A model generated the notes under the pieces. That model did not search any database. It was not told the origin of the DNA and saw only the letters and a list, made by a program, of their open reading frames with translations. The position numbers were made by a program, and so were the translations under genes. 35,516 bases of DNA from SCTD01 sp038256525 (GTDB lineage: Bacteria > Actinomycetota > Actinomycetes > Mycobacteriales > SCTD01): the NCBI GenBank assembly GCA_038256525.1, contig JBBSKF010000014.1, forward strand, positions 1 through 35,516, read 5' to 3'. This document shows positions 1 to 7,285 of this stretch, piece by piece (position 1 is the stretch's first letter; every line of letters starts with the position of its first letter).

Positions 1-1
1 G

Positions 2-127
2 CTCGACGGCCGTACCGCCGTGGTCACTGCCACCCGCACGGTGCGGCTGCCGTTCCCCGTCCCGGGCAGCACCGGGTCGGTCCTGGTCGAGTCCGTCGCC
101 CGAGCCCGAGCACCGGCGGTGCCCTGA
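2..127 (+). CDS. C-terminal end of a probable TadE-like pilus/secretion protein (partial)
   Basis: An open frame enters from the left edge and stops with TGA at 125-127. The 41 visible residues contain VVTATRTVRLPFPVPG followed by a short small-residue tail. The pattern of a beta-strand, then TRTV, then PVPG, then an alanine-rich end is like the C-terminus of TadE-type pseudopilin proteins of actinobacterial Tad clusters, which are anchored in the cytoplasmic membrane. Only the tail is present, so the family call rests on weak resemblance. It ends 27 bases before prfB and is likely a separate transcription unit. Confidence 0.4.
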   Translation, partial: LDGRTAVVTATRTVRLPFPVPGSTGSVLVESVARARAPAVP

Positions 128-140
128 CCGCGCGCGCGAC

Positions 141-154
141 TACCGTGACTGCTC
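141..154 (+). promoter_or_regulatory. Candidate leaderless promoter of prfB (-10 TACCGT)
   Basis: TACCGT at 141-146 fits the actinobacterial -10 pattern TANNNT and lies 8 bases before the GTG of prfB. No purine-rich ribosome binding site precedes that GTG. The arrangement suggests that the transcript starts at the start codon itself. Similar arrangements precede ftsE, smpB and mec in this window. Confidence 0.45.
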
Positions 155-1279
155 GTGTCCGCCGACCGCAGCGCCGACCTCGCCACGCTCGACGCCACCC
201 TCACCAGCATCGAGAAGGTGCTCGACGTGCCGGCCCTGCGCGTCGAGCTGTCCGATCTCGAGGCGCAGGCCGGCGAGCCCGACCTGTGGGACGACACCGC
301 GAAGGCCCAGCAGGTGACCACCCGGCTGTCGACGGTGCAGGGTGACATCGAGCGGGTCGAGACCTACCGCGCCCGGCTCGACGACCTCGCCGTGCTGTTC
401 CAGATGGCGGCGGAGGAGGCCGACGAGGGCGTCGCCGCCGAAGCCGCCACCGAGCTGGCCACCCTCCAGCGGGAGATCGGCAGCCTCGAGGTCCGCACCT
501 TGCTGTCAGGGGAGTACGACCAGCGGCACGCCCTCGTCCAGATCAGCCCCGGCGCCGGCGGCGTCGACAGCCAGGACTGGGCGCTGATGCTGTGGCGGAT
601 GTACTACCGCTGGGCCGAGCGGCACGGCTACGAGCTCGACGTGCTGGAGTGGCAGGAGGCCGAGGAGGCCGGCGTCAAGAGCGTCGTGTTCCAGGTGAAG
701 GTCCCCTACGCCTACGGCACGTTGGCCGGCGAGCACGGCGTGCACCGCCTCGTACGCATCTCGCCGTTCGACAACCAGGCGCGCCGGCAGACCTCGTTCG
801 CGATGGTCGACGTGACGCCCGTCGTCGATGTCGCCGACGCCGTCGAGGTCGACGAGAAGGAGATCCGGGTCGACGTCTTCCGCTCGAGCGGGCCGGGCGG
901 ACAGGGCGTCAACACGACCGACTCGGCGGTGCGCATCACCCACCTGCCCACCAACATCGTCGTGTCCTGCCAGAACGAGCGCTCGCAGATCCAGAACCGG
1001 GCCGCGGCGATGATCGTGCTGCAGACCAAGCTGCTCGAGCGCAAGCGGCAGGAGGAGGCCGAGCAGATGGACGCCATCCGGGGCACCAAGGCCGACGTCG
1101 CGTTCGGCTCGCAGATCCGCAACTACGTGCTGCAGCCCTACCAGATGGTCAAGGACCTGCGGACCGGCATGGAGTCCGGCGCGACCGGTCCGGTGCTCGA
1201 CGGGGAGATCGACGACTTCATCGAGGCTGCGATCCGGTGGCGGCGGACCGGCGAGGACGAGGACGGCAACCCGACCTGA
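155..1279 (+). CDS. prfB: Peptide chain release factor 2
   Basis: RF2 recognises UGA and UAA stop codons in the ribosomal A site and triggers hydrolysis of peptidyl-tRNA. The 374-residue protein has the expected length. An N-terminal helical domain covers about residues 1-110. The stop-codon-reading tripeptide SPF is at residues 203-205 and the catalytic GGQ is at 248-250 in GPGGQGVNTTDSAVR. SPF, rather than the PxT of RF1, identifies RF2. The gene is one uninterrupted frame, so the autoregulatory +1 frameshift of the E. coli gene is absent, as is usual in actinobacteria. The start is GTG at 155 with no Shine-Dalgarno and a -10-like TACCGT just upstream. It is followed by ftsE after a 69-base gap. 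Confidence 0.97.
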   Translation: MSADRSADLATLDATLTSIEKVLDVPALRVELSDLEAQAGEPDLWDDTAKAQQVTTRLSTVQGDIERVETYRARLDDLAVLFQMAAEEADEGVAAEAATELATLQREIGSLEVRTLLSGEYDQRHALVQISPGAGGVDSQDWALMLWRMYYRWAERHGYELDVLEWQEAEEAGVKSVVFQVKVPYAYGTLAGEHGVHRLVRISPFDNQARRQTSFAMVDVTPVVDVADAVEVDEKEIRVDVFRSSGPGGQGVNTTDSAVRITHLPTNIVVSCQNERSQIQNRAAAMIVLQTKLLERKRQEEAEQMDAIRGTKADVAFGSQIRNYVLQPYQMVKDLRTGMESGATGPVLDGEIDDFIEAAIRWRRTGEDEDGNPT

Positions 1280-1334
1280 GCTCCAGCCCCGCATGGACCA
1301 GCGCGTTGCGGCCGCCGGATGGCCGATGCGCCCG

Positions 1335-1348
1335 TAGCATGGGTTTTC
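1335..1348 (+). promoter_or_regulatory. Candidate leaderless promoter of ftsE (-10 TAGCAT)
   Basis: TAGCAT at 1335-1340 matches TANNNT and sits 8 bases before GTG 1349. The GTG gives the usual FtsE N-terminus and has no purine-rich ribosome binding site. The spacing is the same as at prfB. Confidence 0.45.
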
Positions 1349-2038
1349 GTGATCCGCCTCGACAACGTGACCAAGAGCTTCCCGACGAGCACGCGCCCGG
1401 CTCTCGACCAGGTCAACGTGGACATCGACAAGGGCGAGTTCGCCTTTCTCGTCGGCTCGAGCGGCTCGGGCAAGTCGACCTTCCTGCGCTTGCTGCTCAA
1501 GGAGGAGATCCCCACCTCCGGCAAGGTGCACGTGGCGGGCAAGGACCTGAGCCGGCTGTCGCGATGGAAGGTGCCGGCGCTGCGCCGCTCGATCGGCTGC
1601 GTCTTCCAGGACTTCCGGCTGCTGCCCAACAAGACCGTGTTCCAGAACGTCGCGTTCGCCCTCGAGGTGATCGGCAAGCCCCGGCACATCGTCGACGCGG
1701 TGGTGCCCGAGGTTCTCGAGCTGGTGGGGCTCGACGGAAAGGGCAAGCGGCTGCCGAACGAGCTGTCCGGTGGCGAGCAGCAGCGGGTCGCTGTGGCCCG
1801 GGCCTTCGTCAACCGTCCGATGATCTTGATTGCGGACGAACCGACGGGCAACCTCGACCCGAACACCTCGGTAGGCATCATGAAGCTGCTCGACCGCATC
1901 AACCGCACCGGCACGACCGTCGTCATGGCCACACACGACGCGGCGATCGTCAACTCCATGCGGCGCCGCGTCGTGGAGCTCGAGGACGGAAAGGTCATCC
2001 GCGACCAGGCCCGCGGCGTCTACGGCTTCGCAGGCTGA
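1349..2038 (+). CDS. ftsE: Cell division ATP-binding protein FtsE
   Basis: FtsE is the cytoplasmic ATPase of the FtsEX complex, which uses ATP to activate cell-wall hydrolases at the division septum. The product is 229 residues, the standard family length. It has Walker A GSSGSGKS near residues 36-43, the Q-loop near 87, the ABC signature LSGGEQQR at 139-146, Walker B ILIADE near 159-164 and a switch histidine in ATHD. GTG 1349 gives the family N-terminus MIRLDNVTKSF. An in-frame ATG at 1319 would add ten unconserved residues and is less likely. ftsX follows 60 bases downstream in the classic order. Confidence 0.97.
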   Translation: MIRLDNVTKSFPTSTRPALDQVNVDIDKGEFAFLVGSSGSGKSTFLRLLLKEEIPTSGKVHVAGKDLSRLSRWKVPALRRSIGCVFQDFRLLPNKTVFQNVAFALEVIGKPRHIVDAVVPEVLELVGLDGKGKRLPNELSGGEQQRVAVARAFVNRPMILIADEPTGNLDPNTSVGIMKLLDRINRTGTTVVMATHDAAIVNSMRRRVVELEDGKVIRDQARGVYGFAG

Positions 2039-2098
2039 GAGGCGTCGCGGCGGCATCACCGCAGAGACCGGCACCACCCCCCGACGGCAAGGAACCCC

Positions 2099-3007
2099 GT
2101 GCGCGCCCAGTTCGTGCTCAGCGAGATCGGTATCGGCCTGCGCCGCAACCTCACGATGACCATCGCCGTCGTCGTGACGGTGGCGATCAGCCTGGCGCTG
2201 TTCGGCTCCGGGCTGCTCATCCGCAAGCAGGTCGAGACCATGAAGGACTTCTGGTACGACAAGGTCGAGGTGTCGGTCTACCTGTGCGGCCAGGCCAGCC
2301 AGGAGCCCAGCTGCGCCGGTCAGCCGGTGACGCAGGAGCAGCGGGACCAGCTGTTGGCCGATCTCAGGGCGACCCCGCAGGTGGAGGAGGTCTTCTACGA
2401 GTCGCAGGAAGAGGCTTTCGTCCACTTCCGGGAGCAGTTCCAGGACTCCCCGGACCTGGTGGAGAACGTCACTGCCGAGGCGCTGCCGGAGTCCTTCCGG
2501 GTCAAGCTCCGGGACCCGACGCAGTTCGAGGTCGTCGCGGGGGCGTTCCAGGGCCGGCCGGGCGTCGAGGAGGTGCAGGACCAGAAGGCCCTGCTCGAGG
2601 GGTTCTTCAACGTCCTCAACAAGATGCAGCTGCTCGCGCTGATCATCGCCGGGGTGCAGGTCATGGCGGCGCTGCTGCTGATCAGCAACACCATCCGGGT
2701 GGCTGCCTACAGCCGGCGTCGGGAGACCGGGATCATGCGCCTGGTCGGCGCCAGCAACCTCTACATCCAGCTGCCCTTCCTGCTCGAAGGTGTCCTCGCC
2801 GGCCTGGTCGGTGCCGGCTTCGCCGCTGGAGCCTTGGTGGCGCTGAAGAAGTTCCTCATCGACGACCAGCTCAAGCCGACCTTCGCGTTCACCGCCTTCG
2901 TGGGCTGGGAGGACGTCCTGGCGATCCTGCCCTGGCTGTTCCTCACCGGCGCGCTGCTGGCCGGGTTGTCATCGTTCGTCACCTTGCGTCGGCACCTGCG
3001 CGTGTGA
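2099..3007 (+). CDS. ftsX: Cell division permease-like protein FtsX
   Basis: FtsX is the membrane partner of FtsE and passes the ATPase signal to periplasmic peptidoglycan hydrolases. The 302-residue protein has the FtsX layout. It has a short cytoplasmic N-terminus, TM1 at about 20-41 and a large extracellular loop of about 130 residues. Three more membrane segments follow at about 178-200, 222-245 and 268-293. The loop carries two cysteines (CGQASQEPSC), which could form a disulfide. The cytoplasmic SRRRETGIMRLVGASN stretch between TM2 and TM3 is typical. GTG 2099 is preceded by AAGGAA at a spacing of 4. The secreted M23 peptidase downstream is a plausible partner. Confidence 0.96.
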   Translation: MRAQFVLSEIGIGLRRNLTMTIAVVVTVAISLALFGSGLLIRKQVETMKDFWYDKVEVSVYLCGQASQEPSCAGQPVTQEQRDQLLADLRATPQVEEVFYESQEEAFVHFREQFQDSPDLVENVTAEALPESFRVKLRDPTQFEVVAGAFQGRPGVEEVQDQKALLEGFFNVLNKMQLLALIIAGVQVMAALLLISNTIRVAAYSRRRETGIMRLVGASNLYIQLPFLLEGVLAGLVGAGFAAGALVALKKFLIDDQLKPTFAFTAFVGWEDVLAILPWLFLTGALLAGLSSFVTLRRHLRV

Positions 3008-3044
3008 CCCCCGAATAGAGGCCGTCCGTGGTACAGATGGTGCT

Positions 3045-4499
3045 GTGGGTACCCCTGTGACTGCTGCGCCTCGGCGTCAGGTGCGGCGGTACCGATCGTC
3101 ACTGGTCGTGGCGCTGGCTGCCCTGGCCGTCCCCCTGGTCCTCGATCCGGCGGCGAGCGCCGCGCCCGGCGGGGTCAGAGCCGCCGTCCCGAGTCCGCCC
3201 CCGTTGTCACCGGCGGCGCAGGAGGAGGCCCGCCTGCGCGAGGCCGAGGCGGCTGACGCCCTCGAGGGGTCCAGCGAGCAGGTGCGCGCCGCCGGCGTGG
3301 CACTGCAGGCGATCGCCGCCGAGATGCCGATCGCCGAGCAGAACGTCGCGAAGGCCAAGGGCGAGCTGGCCGGCGCGCAGGCCAAGCTCGCTGCCGCCCG
3401 GGCCGCCGTCGAGCGGGCCGAGGCGGCCCGCACGGCGGCCGAGCAGCGGGTGGGCGAGGCGGGTCTGCGGGTGCAGCAGGGCAGGGAGCAGGTCGGCCAG
3501 CTGGCCCGCCGCTCCTACCAGCGAGGGCGGCTGGGCGCCCTGCAGGACGTCATCGAGGCCGGAGAGCCGCAGGACGTCCTCGAGCGCGCCAGCATGCTGC
3601 GCTCGGTCTTCCGCCATCAGGACGGCACGCTCGATCGGCTGACCCGCGACCGGCTGACGCTGTCCCGGACCGAGGCCGACCTCGGCGCCGAGGCCCGCGC
3701 GGTCGAGCGCGCCCGGGCCGGTGCGGCACAAGGTGAAGAACGCGCCCGCCAGATCACCGGCCAGGCCGAAGCCGCCGCCGCGAGGGTGGCTCAGCTGGTC
3801 GCCGAGCGTCGGGCCGCGCTCCAGGTCGCGGAGAGCAATCGCGCGCAGGACCAGCGCGACTACCAGGCGGCGCAGGCGGCCTCTCGTGAGCTCGCCGAGC
3901 GCATTCGGCGGGCCGCCGCCGAGGCCGCCGCAGCCGAGGCCCGGCGCAAGGCAGCGGAGGAGGCGCGCCGCAAGGCGGCGGAGGCCGCGGCCGCCGCCGC
4001 CTTCCGGCAGCAGGTCGAACGCGCTGCCCGCGCCGGCCGGCCGGCTCCCCCTCCGCCGGCCCCCGCAGCGCCGCCGGCGAGCACCAGCCAGCGCGCCGGG
4101 CAGATGCTGTGGCCGGCTCCCGGCCGACTCACCAGCCGCTTCGGCAACCGCAAGCACCCGATCTACGGCGACATGCGCTTCCACGCCGGCATCGACATCG
4201 GCGGTGGCGAGGGGGCTCCGATCAGCGCGGCCGCCGGCGGCACGGTCATCCTCGCCGGCCCGTCAGGCGGTTACGGCAACCTCGTCGTGATCAGCCACGG
4301 CACGGTCAACGGCAAGAACCTGACCACGGCCTACGCCCACCAGTCGACGCTGCTGGTGCGCGAGGGCCAGAGCGTGGACCGAGGGCAGCAGATCGGCCGG
4401 ATCGGCAGCACCGGCGCCTCCACCGGTCCCCACCTGCACTTCGAGGTACGCCGCGACGGCGATCCGGTCGACCCGCTCGACTACGTCACCCCGCCGTGA
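3045..4499 (+). CDS. Secreted M23 family peptidase with coiled coil (EnvC-like, FtsEX-linked)
   Basis: This is a probable peptidoglycan endopeptidase or endopeptidase-like activator working with FtsEX at the septum. The 484-residue product starts with a basic stretch and a hydrophobic signal segment (about 17-38, ending near AASAAP). An alanine/glutamate/arginine-rich coiled coil spans about 50-310, followed by a proline-rich linker and a C-terminal M23 domain from about 355. Zinc ligands are visible as H380 and D384 (HAGID) and H463/H465 (HLHFE), so the domain should be active, unlike degenerate E. coli EnvC. GTG 3045 is the chosen start and GTG 3057 is an alternative in the same frame. It starts 37 bases after ftsX. 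Its stop codon lies inside a 17-base tandem repeat. Confidence 0.9.
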   Translation: MGTPVTAAPRRQVRRYRSSLVVALAALAVPLVLDPAASAAPGGVRAAVPSPPPLSPAAQEEARLREAEAADALEGSSEQVRAAGVALQAIAAEMPIAEQNVAKAKGELAGAQAKLAAARAAVERAEAARTAAEQRVGEAGLRVQQGREQVGQLARRSYQRGRLGALQDVIEAGEPQDVLERASMLRSVFRHQDGTLDRLTRDRLTLSRTEADLGAEARAVERARAGAAQGEERARQITGQAEAAAARVAQLVAERRAALQVAESNRAQDQRDYQAAQAASRELAERIRRAAAEAAAAEARRKAAEEARRKAAEAAAAAAFRQQVERAARAGRPAPPPPAPAAPPASTSQRAGQMLWPAPGRLTSRFGNRKHPIYGDMRFHAGIDIGGGEGAPISAAAGGTVILAGPSGGYGNLVVISHGTVNGKNLTTAYAHQSTLLVREGQSVDRGQQIGRIGSTGASTGPHLHFEVRRDGDPVDPLDYVTPP

Positions 4500-4535
4500 G
4501 GGTCACCCCGCCGTGAGGGTCACCCCGCCGTAGAG
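4485..4535 (+). repeat. Three tandem 17-bp repeats spanning the M23 stop codon and the smpB promoter
   Basis: The unit GTCACCCCGCCGTGAGG occurs at 4485-4501 and 4502-4518. It occurs again at 4519-4535 with the last four bases changed, so that the third unit ends CCGTAGAG. Unit 1 encodes the last residues and stop of the M23 peptidase. Unit 2 duplicates that coding end and stop. Unit 3 creates the TAGAGT element before smpB. Confidence 0.9.
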
Positions 4536-4543
4536 TGGGGTGC
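4531..4543 (+). promoter_or_regulatory. Candidate leaderless promoter of smpB (-10 TAGAGT)
   Basis: TAGAGT at 4531-4536 fits TANNNT and is 7 bases before ATG 4544. The hexamer begins in the third unit of the 17-bp tandem repeat, which suggests that repeat divergence built the promoter. Confidence 0.4.
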
Positions 4544-5071
4544 ATGAGCAAGGGCTCGGCCGCGAGTCGCCACCCGAAGGGCCCCCCGGACGGCACCCGC
4601 GGGGGCAGGAACAAGGTGGTGGCGCAGAACAAGAAGGCCCGCCACGACTACACCGTCGAGGACGTCTTCGAGGCCGGCATGGTGCTCACCGGCACCGAGG
4701 TGAAGTCGCTGCGGCAGGGCCGCTGCTCCTTGACCGACGCCTACGCGAGCGTGCAGGACGGCGAGGCCTACCTGCTCGGCGCGCACATCCCGGAGTACAC
4801 CGAGGGCACCTGGAACAACCACACCCCCCGGCGGGCGCGCAAGCTGCTGCTCCACCGCAAGGAGATCGCCGAGCTGCAGGCGCGCACCCGCGAGAGTGGC
4901 CTCGCCCTCGTACCCCTGTCGTTGTACTTCAAGGACGGCCGGGCCAAGGTCGAGATCGCGCTCGGCCGCGGGCGCAAGTCCTACGACAAGCGTCAGGTGC
5001 TGGCCGAGCGGGACGCTCACAAGGAGATCCGCAACGCGATGGGCCGGGCGCTCAAGCAGGGCCGGCGCTGA
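4544..5071 (+). CDS. smpB: SsrA-binding protein SmpB
   Basis: SmpB binds tmRNA and delivers it to stalled ribosomes during trans-translation. The 175-residue product has the core motifs NKKARHDY, AGMVLTGTEVKSLR, the internal NNHTPRRARKLLLH and the basic C-terminal tail ending KQGRR, which enters the decoding centre. A basic, glycine-rich extension of about 28 residues precedes the core. ATG 4544 is chosen; GTG 4535 would add three residues. The partner RNA gene ssrA follows 29 bases downstream. Confidence 0.96.
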   Translation: MSKGSAASRHPKGPPDGTRGGRNKVVAQNKKARHDYTVEDVFEAGMVLTGTEVKSLRQGRCSLTDAYASVQDGEAYLLGAHIPEYTEGTWNNHTPRRARKLLLHRKEIAELQARTRESGLALVPLSLYFKDGRAKVEIALGRGRKSYDKRQVLAERDAHKEIRNAMGRALKQGRR

Positions 5072-5100
5072 GCGTAGGATCGTCCTGTTCAACCCACGAA

Positions 5101-5469
5101 GGGGGTGACAGGTCTCGACTCCGGCTGTCGAGGCAGGTGAAGCGGGCCGAGGAAGGCGACGATGATCTCGTTAACCAACAATGTCGCACAACACACAAGC
5201 GCCGATTCCAATCAGCGCGCCGCTTCCTACGCCCTCGCGGCCTAGGTAGCAGCTGTCAGCCCGGGAGAGCCTCCGGCCCGGGACCTGGCATCGACAGGAG
5301 GACCACCACCCGCCTTGGCCACGGGGGCGGGTGGTGAACTTCCGTGGCTGAGCCCGTTCCCGGCTTGCTGGCGTGACCGGGAGGGCCGAGAAACGCACAG
5401 CCAGCTGCGCCCGGAGAAGCCCTGTGTCGGTTCCGGAGGACGCGGGTTCGATTCCCGCCACCTCCACGA
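5101..5469 (+). ncRNA. ssrA: Transfer-messenger RNA (tmRNA)
   Basis: tmRNA rescues stalled ribosomes and tags the unfinished protein for degradation. The 5' end GGGGGTG (5101-5107) pairs with CACCTCC (5459-5465) to form the acceptor stem, and GGTTCGATTCC is the T-loop. After the discriminator A5466 the genome reads CGA, so CCA must be added after transcription. The tag frame starts at GCC 5201 and stops at TAG 5243-5245, giving A-D-S-N-Q-R-A-A-S-Y-A-L-A-A, which ends in the ALAA protease signal. An upstream -10-like TAGGAT is at 5075-5080, and the 5' end is presumably produced by RNase P. Long open frames crossing this region are not genes. Confidence 0.96.
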
Positions 5470-5478
5470 GAGAAGGCG

Positions 5479-5507
5479 CGGCCGGACTGCCTCACGCGGT
5501 CCGGCCG
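5479..5507 (+). terminator. Probable terminator hairpin of ssrA
   Basis: CGGCCGGAC (5479-5487) and GTCCGGCCG (5499-5507) form a perfect 9-bp stem with an 11-base loop, starting 12 bases after the tmRNA 3' end. There is no T-run, as is common for actinobacterial terminators. Confidence 0.7.
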
Positions 5508-5557
5508 TGTGTGGTCGGGTCCCCCTGCTGCTTCAGCCGGCCGGCGCCGCGGTCGAC

Positions 5558-6964
5558 ATGTCAGACAGGAACCGTCTTCGTCTGGCTGGGAGCCCCGTGT
5601 CCACGATCGACGGCATTCTGGCCGGCGGCCACGTACGCGTGGTGCTGCAGCCGATCGTCGACCTCGACAGTGGCGCGGTGGTCGCCTACGAGGCGCTGGC
5701 CCGTGGGCCGGCTGGGGAGTTCGAACGCCCAGACCTGATGTTCGCGGCGGCCCGCCGGATCGGTCGGTTGGCAGACCTGGACGAGCTGTGCCGGCGGGCA
5801 GCCCTGCGCGCTGCCGTCGACCAGGGCGTCCTGGCCCCGCTCACGCTGTTCGTCAACGTCGAGCCGGAGGTGCTCGACGGCGCACCGCTGGACGATCTGG
5901 TGGCGATCGCCGCGGACGCCTCCGGCGACGTGCAGGTCGTCGTGGAGATCACCGAGCGCGCCCTGGCGACGCGACCTGCCGAGTTGCTGCGCACGGTGGA
6001 GCGGGTCCGCTCCCTGGGCTGGAAGGTCGCCCTGGACGACGTCGGCGCCGATGACATGTCGTTGACGTTCATGCCGCTGCTGCAACCCGACGTGGTGAAG
6101 CTGGACCTGCGCCTTGTTCAGGAGCGCCCCGGTCCGGCGATCGCCGAGATCATGAATGCGGTCAACGCCTACGCCGAACGCAGTGGCGCCCTCGTGCTCG
6201 CCGAGGGCATCGAGACCGAGCGCCACCTGTCGGTAGCCCGCGCGCTCGGTGCCCGCCTCGGCCAGGGATGGCTGCTGGGCCGGCCGGCCTCGACGCGGGC
6301 CGCACACGTGCCACACGGCGAGCTGCAGCTGCCGGAGGTTGCTGCCGAGGACTGGTCGGGGACCAGCCCGTTCTCCTGCCTGCCACCGACCACCGTGCTA
6401 CGCAGGTCGGCCAAGCCTCTTCTCATCGAGGTCAGCAAGCACCTCGAGCGGCAGGCTCTGCGCCTCGGCGCCGCCACCGTCGTCGTCGGCGCCTTCCAGG
6501 AGGCTCGCCACTTCACCCCGCAGACCGCCTGTCGATACCAGACCCTTGCCGCCGAGGCCGGCTTCGTTGCCGCTCTGGGGGTGGGCATGGCCTTGGAGCC
6601 GGTGCACGGGGTGCGGGGCGCTTGCCTCGCTGCCGATGACCCGCTCCGGGGCGAGTGGAACCTCGTGGTGCTGTCTCCGCACTTCGCGGCCGCTCTGCTC
6701 GCCCGCGACCTCGGGGACGTCGGCGCCGACCGGGAGCGAACCTTCGAATTCGCCCTGACCTACGACCGGGACGCCGTGGTACGGGCGGCTCAGGCCCTGC
6801 TCGGCAGGGTCGCCCCGCGACGTCGGGCGTCGGCTGGCGGACACCTGGTTGCTGCGGTGACAGCCATGTCGGGATTTCCCACCGCACGGACCGGTCAGCT
6901 CGTCCGACCCCGGTTGCCCACGGGTCTGCTGGCCGACGACCTGAGGACTTCCACCCGCGCCTGA
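5558..6964 (+). CDS. EAL-DICT protein: cyclic-di-GMP phosphodiesterase with a C-terminal sensory domain
   Basis: The EAL domain hydrolyses c-di-GMP to pGpG, and the DICT domain is a presumed sensor associated with c-di-GMP and light or two-component proteins. The product is 468 residues. The EAL signature is at 45-47 in VAYEALARG. Further EAL-domain residues are present: N in NVEP, E in EITER, the aspartate pair in LDDVGADD, K in VVKLDL, AEGIETE and GQGWLLGRP. The usual DDFGTG loop reads DDVGAD, so activity is likely but altered loop dynamics are possible. From about 275 to 440 the sequence resembles DICT (PLLIEVSKHLER, CRYQTLAAEAGFV, WNLVVLSPHFAAALLARD). No membrane segment is seen. ATG 5558 is chosen; GTG 5597 with an upstream GGGAG is a good alternative. 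It converges on the gene at 6969. Confidence 0.85.
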   Translation: MSDRNRLRLAGSPVSTIDGILAGGHVRVVLQPIVDLDSGAVVAYEALARGPAGEFERPDLMFAAARRIGRLADLDELCRRAALRAAVDQGVLAPLTLFVNVEPEVLDGAPLDDLVAIAADASGDVQVVVEITERALATRPAELLRTVERVRSLGWKVALDDVGADDMSLTFMPLLQPDVVKLDLRLVQERPGPAIAEIMNAVNAYAERSGALVLAEGIETERHLSVARALGARLGQGWLLGRPASTRAAHVPHGELQLPEVAAEDWSGTSPFSCLPPTTVLRRSAKPLLIEVSKHLERQALRLGAATVVVGAFQEARHFTPQTACRYQTLAAEAGFVAALGVGMALEPVHGVRGACLAADDPLRGEWNLVVLSPHFAAALLARDLGDVGADRERTFEFALTYDRDAVVRAAQALLGRVAPRRRASAGGHLVAAVTAMSGFPTARTGQLVRPRLPTGLLADDLRTSTRA

Positions 6965-6975
6965 GCGCTCAGGCG
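6958..6975. terminator. 18-bp perfect palindrome covering both stop codons of two convergent genes
   Basis: CGCCTGAGCGCTCAGGCG is self-complementary over 18 bases. It contains the TGA of the EAL-DICT gene (6962-6964) and, on the other strand, the TGA of the small gene (6969-6971). As RNA it can form a 7-bp stem with a GCGC loop in either direction, so it may act as a bidirectional terminator. A protein-binding site is the alternative. Confidence 0.55.
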
Positions 6976-7208
6976 GTGGCAGTCTCGCCCCGCGCCTTCG
7001 GGGTTGCGGCCAACCCGTCCGCCAGCACTGCGATGAGCCGTGCTGCGTCCGTGGCGCTCAGCCGGACCGTCCCGACACACGCCTCGGCTCGCCAGGACGA
7101 AAGGACGACGCAGTCCTTCTCGGCGTGCCAGGACACGCGCAGAGCCCGCTCCCCGTTCCGCGCGTCAGCGAACCACTCACCGCGCGGTGGCAGCGGGACG
7201 ACGGCCAT
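6969..7208 (-). CDS. Small conserved hypothetical protein
   Basis: A 79-residue soluble protein with no membrane segment or signal peptide. The sequence opens MAVVPLPPRGEWFADAR and has a beta-rich middle (ALRVSWHAEKDCVVLSSW, GTVRLSATDAARLIAVL). I recall short proteins of this kind in Geodermatophilaceae-type actinobacteria as conserved hypotheticals, but I know no function for them. The ATG is at 7208. No clear ribosome binding site is seen. It ends 4 bases from the convergent EAL-DICT gene. Confidence 0.65.
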   Translation of the reverse strand: MAVVPLPPRGEWFADARNGERALRVSWHAEKDCVVLSSWRAEACVGTVRLSATDAARLIAVLADGLAATPKARGETATA

Positions 7209-7285
7209 GGGGTCAGGGTGAACCGATCCGGCTCGAATGGCAAGGCCTGGGCCCGACCCGGTCTCTCACCGGTGGTGCCTGCGGG

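Noticed and set aside
506..3018. Long frames of 600-800 residues over prfB, ftsE and ftsX in other phases
   Set aside because: They are Arg/Ala/Pro-rich shadow frames caused by high GC, with no motif or start support; the opposite frames carry recognisable proteins.
4485..4535. 17-bp tandem repeat considered as iterons of an origin
   Set aside because: Only three units with no AT-rich region or replication gene nearby; they simply duplicate the M23 end.
5315..5557. A long open frame that begins in the tmRNA region and runs into the EAL gene
   Set aside because: It crosses the tmRNA acceptor and terminator structure; the EAL start is at 5558 or 5597.
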